A DNA stretch of 64,000 bases from Rotaria sp. Silwood1 (taxonomy: Eukaryota; Rotifera; Eurotatoria; Philodinida; Philodinidae). The stretch is from positions 145,391 to 209,390 of the forward strand of contig CAJNOP010000212.1 of the NCBI GenBank assembly GCA_905250075.1. Direction: 5' to 3'. A program made the position numbers and the translations under genes. Shown one piece after another: positions 21,382 through 33,183 of this stretch. Position 1 is the first letter of the stretch; each line of letters begins with the position of its first letter. The notes beneath the pieces were generated by a model, which worked only from the letters and a program-made list of their open reading frames with translations, ran no database searches and had not been told where the DNA came from.

Positions 21382-24300
21382 CACTAAACTATGTGTGTGG
21401 CAAAATCTGTCCTTTCATTTTTCTTCAAATTAATATTTTTCAATTTCATTTCTTCCAGTAAACGTTAAAAATTTCACGATCAGTGCTTGAATTTGATATA
21501 TAAGGCCTTCTGATAGGACAAGGATTCAAGTATTGCAAACTCTGTCGACAAAATGTGACTCAAGAGTGTTTTTTATACGGTCATCATTTCCCATTGACCC
21601 GCGTATCATCTATAGACTATTTTAATTTCTTGAAAATTGACAGTAGAATCTTCGACGATTCTTGAGTAGGTTCAAACGGCTTCAATGTAGCATCTGACAC
21701 CTGGCTCGTTTGAAGTATTTATAATCTGATCGGAAACCCACACTTTGAAATAAATAATTTTCGAATACCAACTGTATATCTTTAATATGCATCTGTTCTT
21801 TTCTCCGACTGATTTTTCTACAAGTAGTTTTATTGAGTATGTTGAATACATAACGAAATTTTTGATATTTAAAATTTGTCTCAAATCGTAACGTCACTCT
21901 GTCAATAGTCGCTACATTATAGTTCATGCAATTTGAGATCCTGAGTCCCGTTGTATATGAGCAGACAGTTCTCCTGAAATATTAATACTATTTGACAGTT
22001 ATAAATATGAAATATGGAATGAACTAATCTGAACTTTGTATAGAATGTTGATCCAAAATAACCATATTCGTTGAAATTTGTCGTACTTCCGAATATTTCG
22101 ACCTTAATATAACGAATAGAACATAAGAAACTCGATATTTTTATCTTCATTTTAACGACGAAGTATAAGTTTTGGATGCGTTAAGATTTTTATTGTAAAC
22201 TTTCAAAATATGAATGCAACATGATTACAGGCATAGGGAGCGTTTACGTTTCTGAAGAATACATGTCTCACGGACCAAAAACTTGAAGCTAATATCTAAA
22301 CTTCATAGTTTAATTGTTTATGTATACGCAAAGAAGAAATATTTTAGTGTTTACTAGAAGCTACATCAGCCAGTTGACAATGACAAAATAAATAAGTACG
22401 ATATTTAAAATTCTTAATGTAATTATTATTATTTCTCATTTCTTGTTCGACAGTTTTTTCAGATTATTTCACGAATTCTGGTCCAAAATATTATGCCTCA
22501 GTGCATGTATAAAACTACGTGTCACAACAATTTTGTTCAAAGAAAGTCAACCAATTTAGTTCAGCAATGCATCGTCTATCTACCTACAAGTATTTAGCTG
22601 TTTTCTCTCGTATAATAATTCACCTTTATTTTTTGTTTCTTTGGAGTTTAATAACCACTGTCTCAAGGAACTCTCGATGAATCTTTGACTTTCGTATTAG
22701 ATTGGTCATGAATTTTCGTGTAGATATGATTTGTATTTCTTTTTACTTTCCTCAATTGATAGCCGTATAGTCTCACATTTTTTAAATGCAACTATTATGA
22801 AACCATCTTAGCTTTTACATCAACAATCGTACTTTTGTGATTATATTAGCAGCAACATGAGCAAGAAGCTGATCACGAACATATCATTCCTTATTAGAAA
22901 ATGTATTATAGTTATGAGAACAATAGATGGCTCACGTGCATACTCTCCAAAACTGTCCATTAATCGTGTATGCACTATTTCTATTAAATTAAGTATTTTC
23001 AGCGATCATTATATTTCAAACTTCATTTGACTTGACGACACTTATCTCACTGAATTTTTAATAAGGACTTCGTTCATTATACTAGGAGCACCTGTTCATT
23101 CAAAAAGACACTTAGCTCCTTTTAATTCTTTCTTTTAATTATTTTTGAAAGAAAACTATCTGATAAGAAAATAGCTTTTATTAAAAATAGTTTTGTACAA
23201 CTTTAACTTCAGAAAAGATTCTTCATTGAATTTCTTATCCAAAACGTCAAAATAGTTGTTTTCTAGGATTGGGATAACTGATAATGATATTATATCTTTT
23301 GAAAATAATAAGAAACTAAATCCATCATGCTGTGGAAATTATATTTTGAGTTCGAACGGGACACTTGTGAAACTTTAATCGTACATGCATAGCTTTCTTG
23401 TTAAAATTTGTAGAATCGACATAGTACATGTGATTCTCTTGGACACATAATTTTAAACGAATATATCTTTTCTTCTTCAAAGACGGTTATAATATTGAAA
23501 ATGAAATGAACCTAATCTTGATAATTGTCATTATATAGTTATTTCAAGAATGATAAAGTTATATAATATTAGTTTTATAGATACCAAAACATAAGATAGG
23601 TGTATTTTCATTGCCGACTAATGTTAGACTTCATTTTCAATATTGCATGAGTTGGTCAACGCTTAATGATCAAGTGCAATACTTATCGATGATGTTTAAT
23701 ATTATGAGTAACATTTAATTGCCCTTATGCTTTAATTCGCTACAAAAAGTAAGCAACAGGAACATTCTTTAAAAAAAAATACGAAGCACTTTTAAAAAAT
23801 TGTTTTATGTACTGTACCGCTTGGACTAAAGCAAATCCATCACTGAGATATGCTTGAGCATCATTTTTATCATGTACGATTTTCTTTCCTGATTTTGTAT
23901 AAATGTGAAAAATGACATAGTTGTCGAGATATCATCAATATGAATACCATAGTGGATAGAATGATGGTCAGCAATAAAAAGCCGATTTAAGGCTGTTTTG
24001 TCATTGAAATTTTGGTAGTCTTCTTGCAACTCTTTTTATTTCTTGTTCAGATATTAATGTAAAAGGCAACACGACACATATATTTCTTTTTCTTAACACT
24101 AAATAGATAATAGATAAGAAATAAAATAAATGGTCGATGAAATAAGTTGGACTGTGTTGAACGCAGGCAAACGGGTTACGCACTATTCTTTTAAATGTTG
24201 GGACTATTAATCTGATAATTTGTATACGTATATGTACTATATGGTTATTATTATTTGCGCTTATCTAACTTATCTTACTCATAATATTTATAAGAGTTGA

Positions 24301-24640
24301 ATTTTTCTAATTTGGAAATCTAGTTACTATTAGAACAACAAGTATATTCAGTAATTTCTCAAGAAATATAATGTTTAGCATATTTATATTTTGATTTCTT
24401 CTATTTACTGTCTCTAGACGCTTATATGCATCTGTTGTAGTACGTGGGAATAAGTGTGATATTCATAATGGGAGAATAATCGATTTTGTGTAGTTATTGA
24501 TTCAAATTAAATGATTTTGCAAACATTAAACGCCATATGATGGTGCATATTTCTATGAAAACTGCTATTCATATTACGTTATACTTATTAACACTAACGC
24601 ATACCTGAATGACTGATCGTTTATCTAAGCTAATCGTTAC
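21382..24640. other. intergenic between two hAT-like elements
   Basis: About 3.3 kb without a supportable gene. Minus-strand frames near 21,672-22,150 and 23,826-24,183 overlap each other and carry no motif. The latter pair contains a hydrophobic stretch (FIDHLFYFLSIIYLVL) and could be remains of a membrane protein. No RNA gene or tandem repeat was seen. Confidence 0.35.
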
Positions 24641-26256
24641 CATGGGCGGCGGAGTCATTAGGCTTGGGGAGGCTCGGGCCTCCCGTAGAAAAATATAGGG
24701 AATGCTTGGGGAGGCTCAAATACTAAAAAATATTTTAAAGATATAATCGCAAGTTTACGTCTTATTAGCGAGAACTCTTTGAATAAAGGTTGTCTCGTGT
24801 TTTTTGAATGGTACATCCAGTCAAATGTTAGATAGTCCATGTGTATCACTATATTTCTAGTGCTTCGATGACTTTCGAATCACAAACATTTATCTCTGTT
24901 TCAGTTTTACAAAAAATTTTGAAGTAATAGATGAACATGAATCTTTTGGCAGACAAAATCTTTACTAAATAGCGTCGAAGCATGTCTTTCTTAAAAGAAC
25001 AAGAAAAAAATGAGTATTATCAGTAATATTCACGTAGTTAGTGGGAATATGTTATCAACTAATTTAACTGACCGCATTAAAACTCCCTGTTTATAACACA
25101 TAACGAACATACAGAATGTGCCAAAGGTTACTATTGAAAATACATGTAACTCCTGTAGCAATGAAGCTTAACACAAAACTTATTTTATTTGAAAGAAGAG
25201 GCTAACATGCCTGTATTATTAAAGGCCCGTTTCAGCAACAATGTAGCAAAAGTGGAATTTGCGAATACAAAAAAGAATAAAATGAGGTTTTTCTCTATGT
25301 GGAAAACGATATGAAGCGTTTTTTCGATATCTATTAGAATTTCAATCGTTATTAGGAACCTCAAATCATTCAAATCTATCCTCATGACTTTACAAATACT
25401 CATCCTGATATATTCTCGAGAAAAAGGAGCAAGGGAGCCAATATTAATAATAACATGTGTTGTTAAATAGTCCAACGCACACTTTTCATGGCCTTAATGG
25501 TTTTCGAAGAGGCACGAACGACCTACCGAGGGAAAATGCATCAGTTATTGGTTCTTTTCAAAATGTGTCAGAAAATGGCTGTCAAGCAATACTGAAAGAT
25601 CTAACTGATCTGAAGTGCACAATGACGAACAAAGTTCTAGTAGATATAGAAAGTAACACTGTATTGTTTTTGACATAGAAAAAGCCTAATGTTTTTCTTT
25701 TTGTAGCTACAAATCCTGCTTTTGCTACGTTGTTGATTAACTTGATCTTTAAGAACAAAGTGTTCCTAAGCTCCCATTTGAAATAAAAAATATTAGATTC
25801 AGCTTGAATAATAGTGCATTGAAATGTATTTAATAAGTCACAATGACTTTTGGCACATTTTATTCGCTGATCACTTTTAGTCATATCGATATCCTTCATA
25901 TGAAGAAAAATTAGTTTACGTGGAATAGAAGAATAGCTGCAATGGTTCATTCAAAAAAAAACACCATGAAATCATTTTTGGTCGTGAGAATTGCTTTTAG
26001 CTTTGCCTTGCTATATTCACATTAGATTAGGTGTAAGATTTTTATGTACATGCTAATTGTCCAACAGAAAAGTTAACGTTGCTGTAAAATTTTTCACTAT
26101 GGTTCAAATTTTGACATGAATAAATCCAAAAATGCGTTTAAAATATAGCGAACATTATAAAAAGTAGAAAATAGTTTCTTTTTTGTTCCATCTCTCATCA
26201 TGGCCTAGAAAAAAATTTTGAGCCTCCTCTAAGTTAAAATCGTTCCGCCGCCCATG
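24641..26256. mobile_element. non-autonomous hAT-like DNA transposon, copy 2, perfect 8-bp target duplication
   Basis: The left end is CATGGGCGGCGGA and the right end is its complement, CCGCCGCCCATG. The octamer ATCGTTAC occurs directly outside both ends (24,633-24,640 and 26,257-26,264), a perfect 8-bp target-site duplication. The terminal repeat continues imperfectly for about 36 bases, with a GGGGAGGCTC / GAGCCTCCTC pair. A further internal inverted match joins about 25,215-25,290 to about 25,685-25,745 (GCAACAATGTAGCAAAAG against its complement). Open frames inside (25,185-25,475, 25,457-25,678 and 25,582-25,950) show no transposase motif. It would need a transposase supplied from elsewhere. 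Confidence 0.85.
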
Positions 26257-26935
26257 ATCGTTACTACTACTAAACCCATCGAGTCTTCAGTTTCCATACA
26301 CTGAATGAAAGTATAATCTGCTGTAAATAATTTAAATGTACCTCATTTGCCAAGGGTGTTTAGATGATAGTTAAAGTATTTACTATTTCTTTAACTATAT
26401 ACTAGCTCAAGAGCTTTATCAAAGTTTTCTTTCTTTCAATATAGACATAATCTTGTTTCGTTGTTGTCATCGCAAAGTTTACTATGTAGATTAGTCGAAT
26501 TAATTAATATTCTTATTTGTTAGCATTGTTTTTGTACATTTGTTCTCTATATTATGTAATTCATTGGTATTTTTCGCAATGTCAATCGGTTAAAATACTA
26601 GCGTCATCTATAACCAACTTAACAGATAAGAACAGCATTTCTTTAGAGAAAGAACTATAAAAACGATTCATTCGAATAAAAATTGTAGAAATATTGGTCA
26701 AGACATATTTGAGAAAATTCTTTTTAGAAAATGTCCCAATTTTAATTGTGATTAGTCAACGTCTTGAACTACTTGGAAAAAATCTGCTCAACTACCTTTG
26801 TCTGATTATGTTTGTGACTATTCATTATTCAGTTCGAAACAGTATAAAAACTCTTAATTGATCGCAGACGAGTGTTGAATCAAAATAAGAGTTATTTATC
26901 AGTCTTGTAACTTCATACATATTGTATATAAATTG
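26257..26935. promoter_or_regulatory. intergenic with TATA-type promoter for the next gene
   Basis: TATAAAAA lies at 26,843-26,850, about 90 bases before the ATG at 26,936. The spacing suits a core promoter with a leader of roughly 60 bases. Nothing else is recognised upstream. Confidence 0.4.
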
Positions 26936-27465
26936 ATGATGTAAGTTTTGTTTTTATTTAAATGAAAATATTCTTATGAAATAACATTTGTTTAGGAAAA
27001 GACATCACGAAGATAATCCTTATTCGTTAACTGATGATGGTGGTAGTAGTGTGACAAGTCATTCAATGCCAAAACGAGTAGCAACAAGAAATAGTTCTCA
27101 ATTAAAGTATGTTTTAAAGAAATTAAGATTGTATTTATTAAAAAAAAAATAAAATATAATTTACTTGTAGTTCGACAAATAGTTTGTCTGTTGCTGGAAA
27201 TTATTCTCCACCAAGTTCAACGGGGTCTGATTCATTATCTTCATCAAACTCTACTTCTTCATCGAATCCAATTCATTCTCAGTTATGTACATGTCCCAAT
27301 ATGGATTGTGTTATTCACGATCGTCGACGTTCAACAAATATCCCTGTAGAATTAACATCAAGTTCAAATCCAACTTATGGAAATAATAATCTATTACTTT
27401 ATTACGCACATCTAGAACGATGTCGTCGACATGGTCAAAATATTCATCAAGATACATCATCTTAA
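26936..27465 (+). CDS. Ser-rich protein with a Cys motif, family not recognised
   Basis: Three exons: 26936-26940, 26996-27106 and 27171-27465, giving 136 residues. The first coding exon is only five bases (ATGAT) and depends on GTAAG and TTTAG splice sites. Exons 2 and 3 are in phase. The N-terminal 80 residues are low-complexity Ser/Asn/Thr/Pro. A compact motif follows (CTCPNMDCVIHDRRR), then NNNLLLYYAHLERCRRHG. Three clustered cysteines with nearby His could bind a metal or form disulfides. There is no signal peptide or membrane helix, so it is probably intracellular. It ends 134 bp before the PMM2 start on the same strand. I do not recognise it. The tiny first exon is the least certain part. 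Confidence 0.65.
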
Positions 27466-27598
27466 GAAATATCATTTTTTTTATTTATTTGTTTCTTTAC
27501 GTTTTTTTTCTGTATTAGCTCATGCTAAAACGAAAAAATATAAACCTATGGAGAAAGTCGAGATTCTTCTTTTTTGTTTTAAAATTGTAGATAATTGA

Positions 27599-29699
27599 AT
27601 GGCAACATTGAATACACCTTCGACAGCTTCAAGTGAACCATCCAAACGTGATGATGGATTATTAGAAACACGAAAACTTGATACTATTTGTTTATTTGAT
27701 GTCGATGGAACGATTACTATGCCAAGACAAGTAATCATAAATGAAGATTTATTTTTTTAAAATAATGTTGTCCATTTTTTTGTTCTAGGGAATAACATCT
27801 GACATGGATGCATATCTTCAGAAACTTCGAAAAACATGTCTCGTTGGTCTTGTTGGCGGATCGGATATTGCTAAGATTGCTGAACAAATTGGTGGAATGC
27901 AAGGTAAATCATTATTTAGATTTGACTTCTTTAGATATATTCTTTGTTTTTAGCTGTAGCTAAATATGATTATGTCTTTGCTGAAAATGGTCTCGTAGCT
28001 TTTAAAAATGGAAATCGTTTTTTTGAAGAAGTTTGTTAATTAAATTAGAATTTTTTTTTTCTTCTATATTGATTATTTATGTGTGTTTTTGTAGAATATT
28101 CAAAAATATGTTGGTGAAGATAATTTACAAACATTTATTAATTATTGTTTAAAATATTTATCTGATATTATATTACCATTTAAACGGTAAGTTACCTATT
28201 TCTTTTTTAAATATAGTTTCAAAAAAAATTGTTTAATTAGTGGGACATTTATTGAATTTCGTAATGGTCTTATTAATGTTTCACCAGTGGGTAGAAATTG
28301 TACAAAAGAAGAACGAGATATATTTGAAGCATATGATTTAGTAAGTCATTTAGTTTTAATTCTTTTATTTAAAAATAAGACATTACATAAATGAAGGAAC
28401 ATAATATTCGTCGTACAATGGTCAACCATCTTCGAGAAAAATTTGCTCATATGAAACTTTACTTTTCCATTGGTTTGTTTTTATTTTATTTATTAAAATT
28501 TACTTGTTCTTTTTTGTTTTCTAATTGATTTTCTTTTAAGGTGGTCAGATTAGTTTTGATGTTTTTCCCGAAGGATGGGATAAACGATATGCATTAAAAC
28601 ATTTAGAGAATGATAAAATTTCCAATATTTATTTTTTTGGTGATAAAACATTTCAGGTAAGTTCGTCTTTTTTATTTATTATATAGACAAATATTTGTAA
28701 AAAGAAAAAACAATTATTTATTTAATAATCAATGTCGATACATTCAAAATGCTTGTTCTGATTCATTTATTTTTTTTTTTTTATAACATAACTAAATATT
28801 AGTTTATCATTATATTCTATTAGTGTTTCATCTAGATTTCGTTTCCCGAGTGGGCGAGTCGAAATTTCGGGTGGGCGGTGCCCACTTGGCCCACCCAGTA
28901 GACGAATGGCTGCTGTATATTTTCGAGTGGGCGGCGCCCACCCAGCCCACCTAGTAGATAAATCACTGTATTCTATACAGACATTCTATCTTACATCAGT
29001 TAAATATTAGATGACTATTTTTAGTAAATGTTATGCTTAGATATTATTAGAATGAGTCGGTTTTTTTTTGTAGATTTGAGTAATTAAGATCAATTTATTT
29101 ATGTTTAGATAAACTTTAAAAGACTTTATTGAGAATATAATTTATGTCAGAACACGATTAAATAGTTCATAATATCAAAATCAAAGTTTTTTTTTTTCCC
29201 GAAGAGGATTATTCAATTAGAAGATGGTTAGACTTGCAGAGAAAAAACACAGCGACCATAGACTGATCAAATGTTTCCATATGCCTCTGATTAATCTGAT
29301 GTTTTTTTTTATTCATGATAGTACTTCATAGCTGAACAAATTTTGCGTCGATCTCAGAGTTTGAAATATTCTAAATCATATTGATGAATAAAAATTATTT
29401 ATCCTAAAGAAAATTTTTAGTGTCAATATTCATAATTGGTTTCTTTGAAACTTGATTTCTCATCCGAATTCTTTATGTCTATTTCGTTATAAGAATTTGA
29501 AGAACAAGTATTTTAAACGAATTGATATTGAATATTTATGAATAAGAAAAGATTGATCATTTAATAAAATTAAAAGTTGAGTTGTTGTATCTAGGGTGGC
29601 AATGATTATGAGATTTATAGTGATCCACGAACAAAAGGTTATTCGGTAACAAGTCCAGTGGAAACACGTACTATTTTATCTGAATTATTCGGATTGTGA
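27599..29699 (+). CDS. PMM2: phosphomannomutase
   Basis: Eight exons: 27599-27730, 27789-27903, 27954-28030, 28095-28186, 28241-28340, 28397-28472, 28541-28656 and 29595-29699, giving 270 residues. The enzyme turns mannose-6-phosphate into mannose-1-phosphate in the cytosol, feeding GDP-mannose and dolichol-linked glycan synthesis. It is a HAD phosphotransferase. [10 protein letters not shown] holds the nucleophile D34 and the acid/base D36. Other family blocks are [63 protein letters not shown] and [11 protein letters not shown]. About 25 extra residues precede the catalytic motif. Introns are 50-66 bp except the last (28,657-29,594, 938 bp), which holds a GC-rich repeat. PMM1 and PMM2 cannot be separated with confidence. 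Confidence 0.95.
28856..28965 (+). repeat. tandem GC-rich hairpin units in PMM2 intron 7
   Basis: Two units about 52 bp apart each contain GTGGGC, three bases, then GCCCAC (a 6-bp-stem hairpin), followed by a second CCCAC and then CCAGTAGA (first unit, ending near 28,903) or CTAGTAGA (second unit, ending near 28,956). A partial copy (GAGTGGGCGAGTCG) lies just before. The block is far richer in GC than its surroundings. A hairpin about 9 bases before CTAG followed by T matches the 3' end layout of Helitrons, but no Helitron 5' end or protein was seen. A plain minisatellite is equally possible. Confidence 0.6.
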
Positions 29700-29847
29700 T
29701 ATCGATTTTATTTATTGGGGGTTTTTATTGATAATTGTAGCTTCATATTTATTGTTATTGGTTAATTAATCTATTTACTAACATAAAAAAAATAATATTA
29801 ACAAATCTCGTTTACTAAATTTTAATTAATTTAAAATTGAAAGATTT

Positions 29848-32800
29848 TCATTTATGTTTCCTTTTTCGTTTATTTTGTTTCTCTTGTTTCTCTTGTTTGA
29901 GAATACACGATGATCTTCCACGATGTCCAATACGTTTTTTCATTTCTTGTTCGACAGTTTTAAGTTGATTATCTTCTAAAATTCCTCCAACAGGTACACT
30001 TCGTTGAATATCTTGAATATACCATCGAGGCATAAAATTTGAATGTCTTTGATTTGATCTTTTCATTTGTGTATATCGAAATGGAACACATTCGGGTAAA
30101 TCATATTGTAGAGGTTTTCCAGTGAGAGGATCAATCTCTAATGGTTGAGGAATATAAGCAAATGCATGAATTGTATTTGGATCATCAATATGAACTGTTT
30201 TTTGAATTAAATTAAGAAATGAATAAAGATAAGAAATACAATATTTAAGACGAAGATCATATTTTGAAAGAAATTTCCAAATAAGTTTATCAATTGAAAG
30301 TATATCTAAATGATCAACAATTCCATCATTTGTTGTTTTATAACCGATCATAAGTGTATTTATATTAGCTAACCACATTTGTGCCCACCAACCAAGTGTT
30401 TGTAATTTATTTTGATCTCGATAAAAAATTTTTTTATTTGTACATTTCATTTCAATATAACCAGATTTTAATTCATATTCATTTCGTTTTTTCTTTTCAA
30501 TTATTTCATTTTCATCACTTTTTATTAATTGAAGATTTTCATTTATTTGAATTTCTTTTAATTTATCTTCATTTTCATCACTTTTTGTTAGTTGAAGATT
30601 TTCATTTATTTGAATTTCTTTTAATTTATCTTCATTTTCTTCGGATGATTTTTCCGTTTCGACAACTATTCCACCTTCCCACCAATCTATTTCGGTAGAT
30701 TTTCTTTAAAAAAATAAGAATTTATTTTTGATAACAAACTATTCTATATAAGAATAACTTACTCGGCATTTTCTGTTATTGTTTCTTCTGTTGTTGTTGT
30801 TGTTGTTGCATTATCTTCCTAAAGAAAAATTTCATTGAAGATCAAATGAAATTTTTATATGAAAAAAAAAACGAAACTAACTTGTTTAGCGGTATCAGTC
30901 GTTTCTGTAGTTGATGGTTTTTGTTGTGTATCACATTTTAGTTCTCCATCAATTTCATTTGAATAGAGTATATTAAAATCTCCAAATTGCCAATATTGTA
31001 CTGTATGAAATTGTTGTTGAGGTTTTTCTAAAGGAATTTTTTCTTCAAGTCTTGTTGTATTTGGTTGATTTGTTGTAAATAAATCTTCAAATTTATAACC
31101 ACTATATTCATCAATAGACATATTTTCAACTGATTTTGTTTCTTTATTAGCTAATGCTAAATAAAATTGTCCTTTAATACGTATAACAAGTAATTTCCAT
31201 GGATCGGCATCACAGTAAAGATTAGCTAAAATAGTTCGTAAAACTAATCGACGACAAATAAATGTTGGTGGTTTTAACATATTTGGATTATTTGAAGAAA
31301 AAAGATGTTGTTTTTCTGAATACCAACGAAGTAATGGACGAAGATCAGTTGAATCAAATCGACGAAAATAATTATCTGGATTTAATCGAACTTTTTCAAT
31401 AAATTCCGAATAACCTCGATAAACATCATACGAACATCTATCACGTTTTACTGGAATGTGTATAAAACGTTTAAATGATTTATCGAACTTATATATTGGT
31501 TGAGCAAGTGAAGCATCAAATGAAATATAACCAATTTCACGACGAAGTCGTGACCAAGTTTTTGGTGGTTGACGTTCATAATCAGATCGTAATAAACAAG
31601 AACCCAAATTAACTGATGTATTTTCACTTTTTATTATATCATATAATTGTGGACGCTCTTCTTCTAATAATACCTGAGAATTTGTTAAATCTAAAATTAA
31701 CACAAAAAGAAAAAGAAATATTTAATTTGTGAAACAAACAAATAATTAACCTCGATATATTTGTTCTTCATTGAAATCATTTTGTATTTGTTCTTCTCCA
31801 ATAGCAATTTGTTCATTTCCTTTAAATTGTAAATTTAAACCTTCGAGAGAATCTAGTTGATGTTTATCATCATTTTTTATTGACATATGTTTACAACGAT
31901 ATCGACGAAAAGCTCGAGCACTTACTTCATCACTATCAATAAGTAAATGTTCAAGTAAAACTTGTTTAGCATCGATTGGTGAATAAACTAAATTGATAAT
32001 TTCTGAAGGAGAAAGATTTAATATAATTGTTTTTAATTCTTGTAAAGACCATTGATAAAATAAAGATTGATCATCATTTCCAAAATTTTGTTTTATATCA
32101 AATGAATCAATTATTGATAATAATTGTTGTTTTATATCATCTGATGAAATACTTAATGTTTGTTTAAAGGAAAAATCAATTAAAGAAAATAATTGTTTAT
32201 AATTTTCATCATCAATTGATAATTTTAAATGAAATTTATCAGGAAGAGAATATTGTTTATCAATACTATCGGGTAAACTAATTAAATAAGATACAATTAG
32301 ATTTTCTTTTAATAAATCTAATGACCATTTTATATATTTCAGATTCTTTGAATCAAGTTCAATTTTAATTTCAGTTAAAGGAGAGTATTCTTTAAAGTAT
32401 TCTTCAACAGGTAATGATAGATTATATGCAGAAGTTCCTTCAAGCCAATGAACAATAATTGGATTTTGAGGAAGACTTAATGTTGAATTTATTGGAGGAA
32501 TACACGGATCGATTTTTACTGATAAAATATCTTCGGTATCTTTACCAAACAAATTTAATTTTTCATCATCAGATGCAATAGCGAATTTTATCTTAAAAAA
32601 AAACAAAAGAAAAGAAAAACAAAGTTAACAAATAATGATTTACACAAATTCTTACGTTATTTCGAAATTCATCTCCTTCAATAAATTTTTTTCTTGAATT
32701 ATCCGTATTTGTATCTAAATCATGTTTATATTGTTGATCCTGTTGATTGACTAAATTAAATTGCATTAATTGTTGATTATTATCATGTAAAGCCCATTGA

Positions 32801-33183
32801 TGTTGTTTTTCTTGAGTATTTTGAATTGAAAAAGATATTTTATATTGTTGTTGATCATCATTCCATTGAAAAAGTTGATAATCATCTTGTTCAATATTAT
32901 TTTTCCATAATTGTTCAGATTTATTTTCAATATCAAAAATAACATTTTGATTTATTTGATCATTAATTGAAATTTGTTGACTACTTTCTTTTAATTGATC
33001 ATTATCATAATGATACTTAAAATCATCTTTTGTATCACTTGTCCATATAAAATGACTTTCTAAATCTTTTTCAATTAAAGCTTGTGCTTCTTGGTCATCA
33101 ATATCAACACAATTTTGATTTTGGTTTTTTCGACGAAATCTTGGAACTAATTTTCTTTCTTTTTCATGATGAGTTACCTCCAT
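29848..33183 (-). CDS. DXO: DXO/RAI1-family decapping nuclease with long N-terminal extension
   Basis: Five exons, 33183-32656, 32591-31751, 31690-30882, 30818-30763 and 30703-29848, in phase, give 1,029 residues. DXO/RAI1 enzymes remove incomplete or non-canonical 5' caps and degrade the RNA 5'-3'. The family domain fills about 480-1,000: REIGYISFD (510-515), FICRRLVLRTILANLY, SGYKFED (about 654-659), the metal-binding acidic pair in NEIDGE (E702, D704), IEMK (E829, K831), LGWWAQ (about 849-853) and VHIDDPNTIHAF. The catalytic set appears intact. Human DXO is 396 residues. Here about 480 extra residues precede the domain, Gln/Asp-rich at first and then a folded-looking segment I do not recognise, plus an acidic insert between EID and EMK made partly of a 63-bp tandem duplication. 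A separate upstream gene is possible but less likely. Confidence 0.88.
30508..30633. repeat. 63-bp tandem duplication inside the DXO coding sequence
   Basis: Units 30,508-30,570 and 30,571-30,633 are adjacent and differ at only two bases. The length is a multiple of three, so the frame is kept. Each encodes a 21-residue acidic unit containing KLKEIQINENLQL. Near identity implies a recent duplication. Confidence 0.9.

Noticed and set aside
21672..22150. Overlapping minus-strand frames as a gene
   Set aside because: Three partly overlapping frames with no motif or splice logic.
30381..30698. Plus-strand Phe/His/Leu repeat frame
   Set aside because: Antisense of the DXO exon; the repetition reflects the 63-bp coding duplication.
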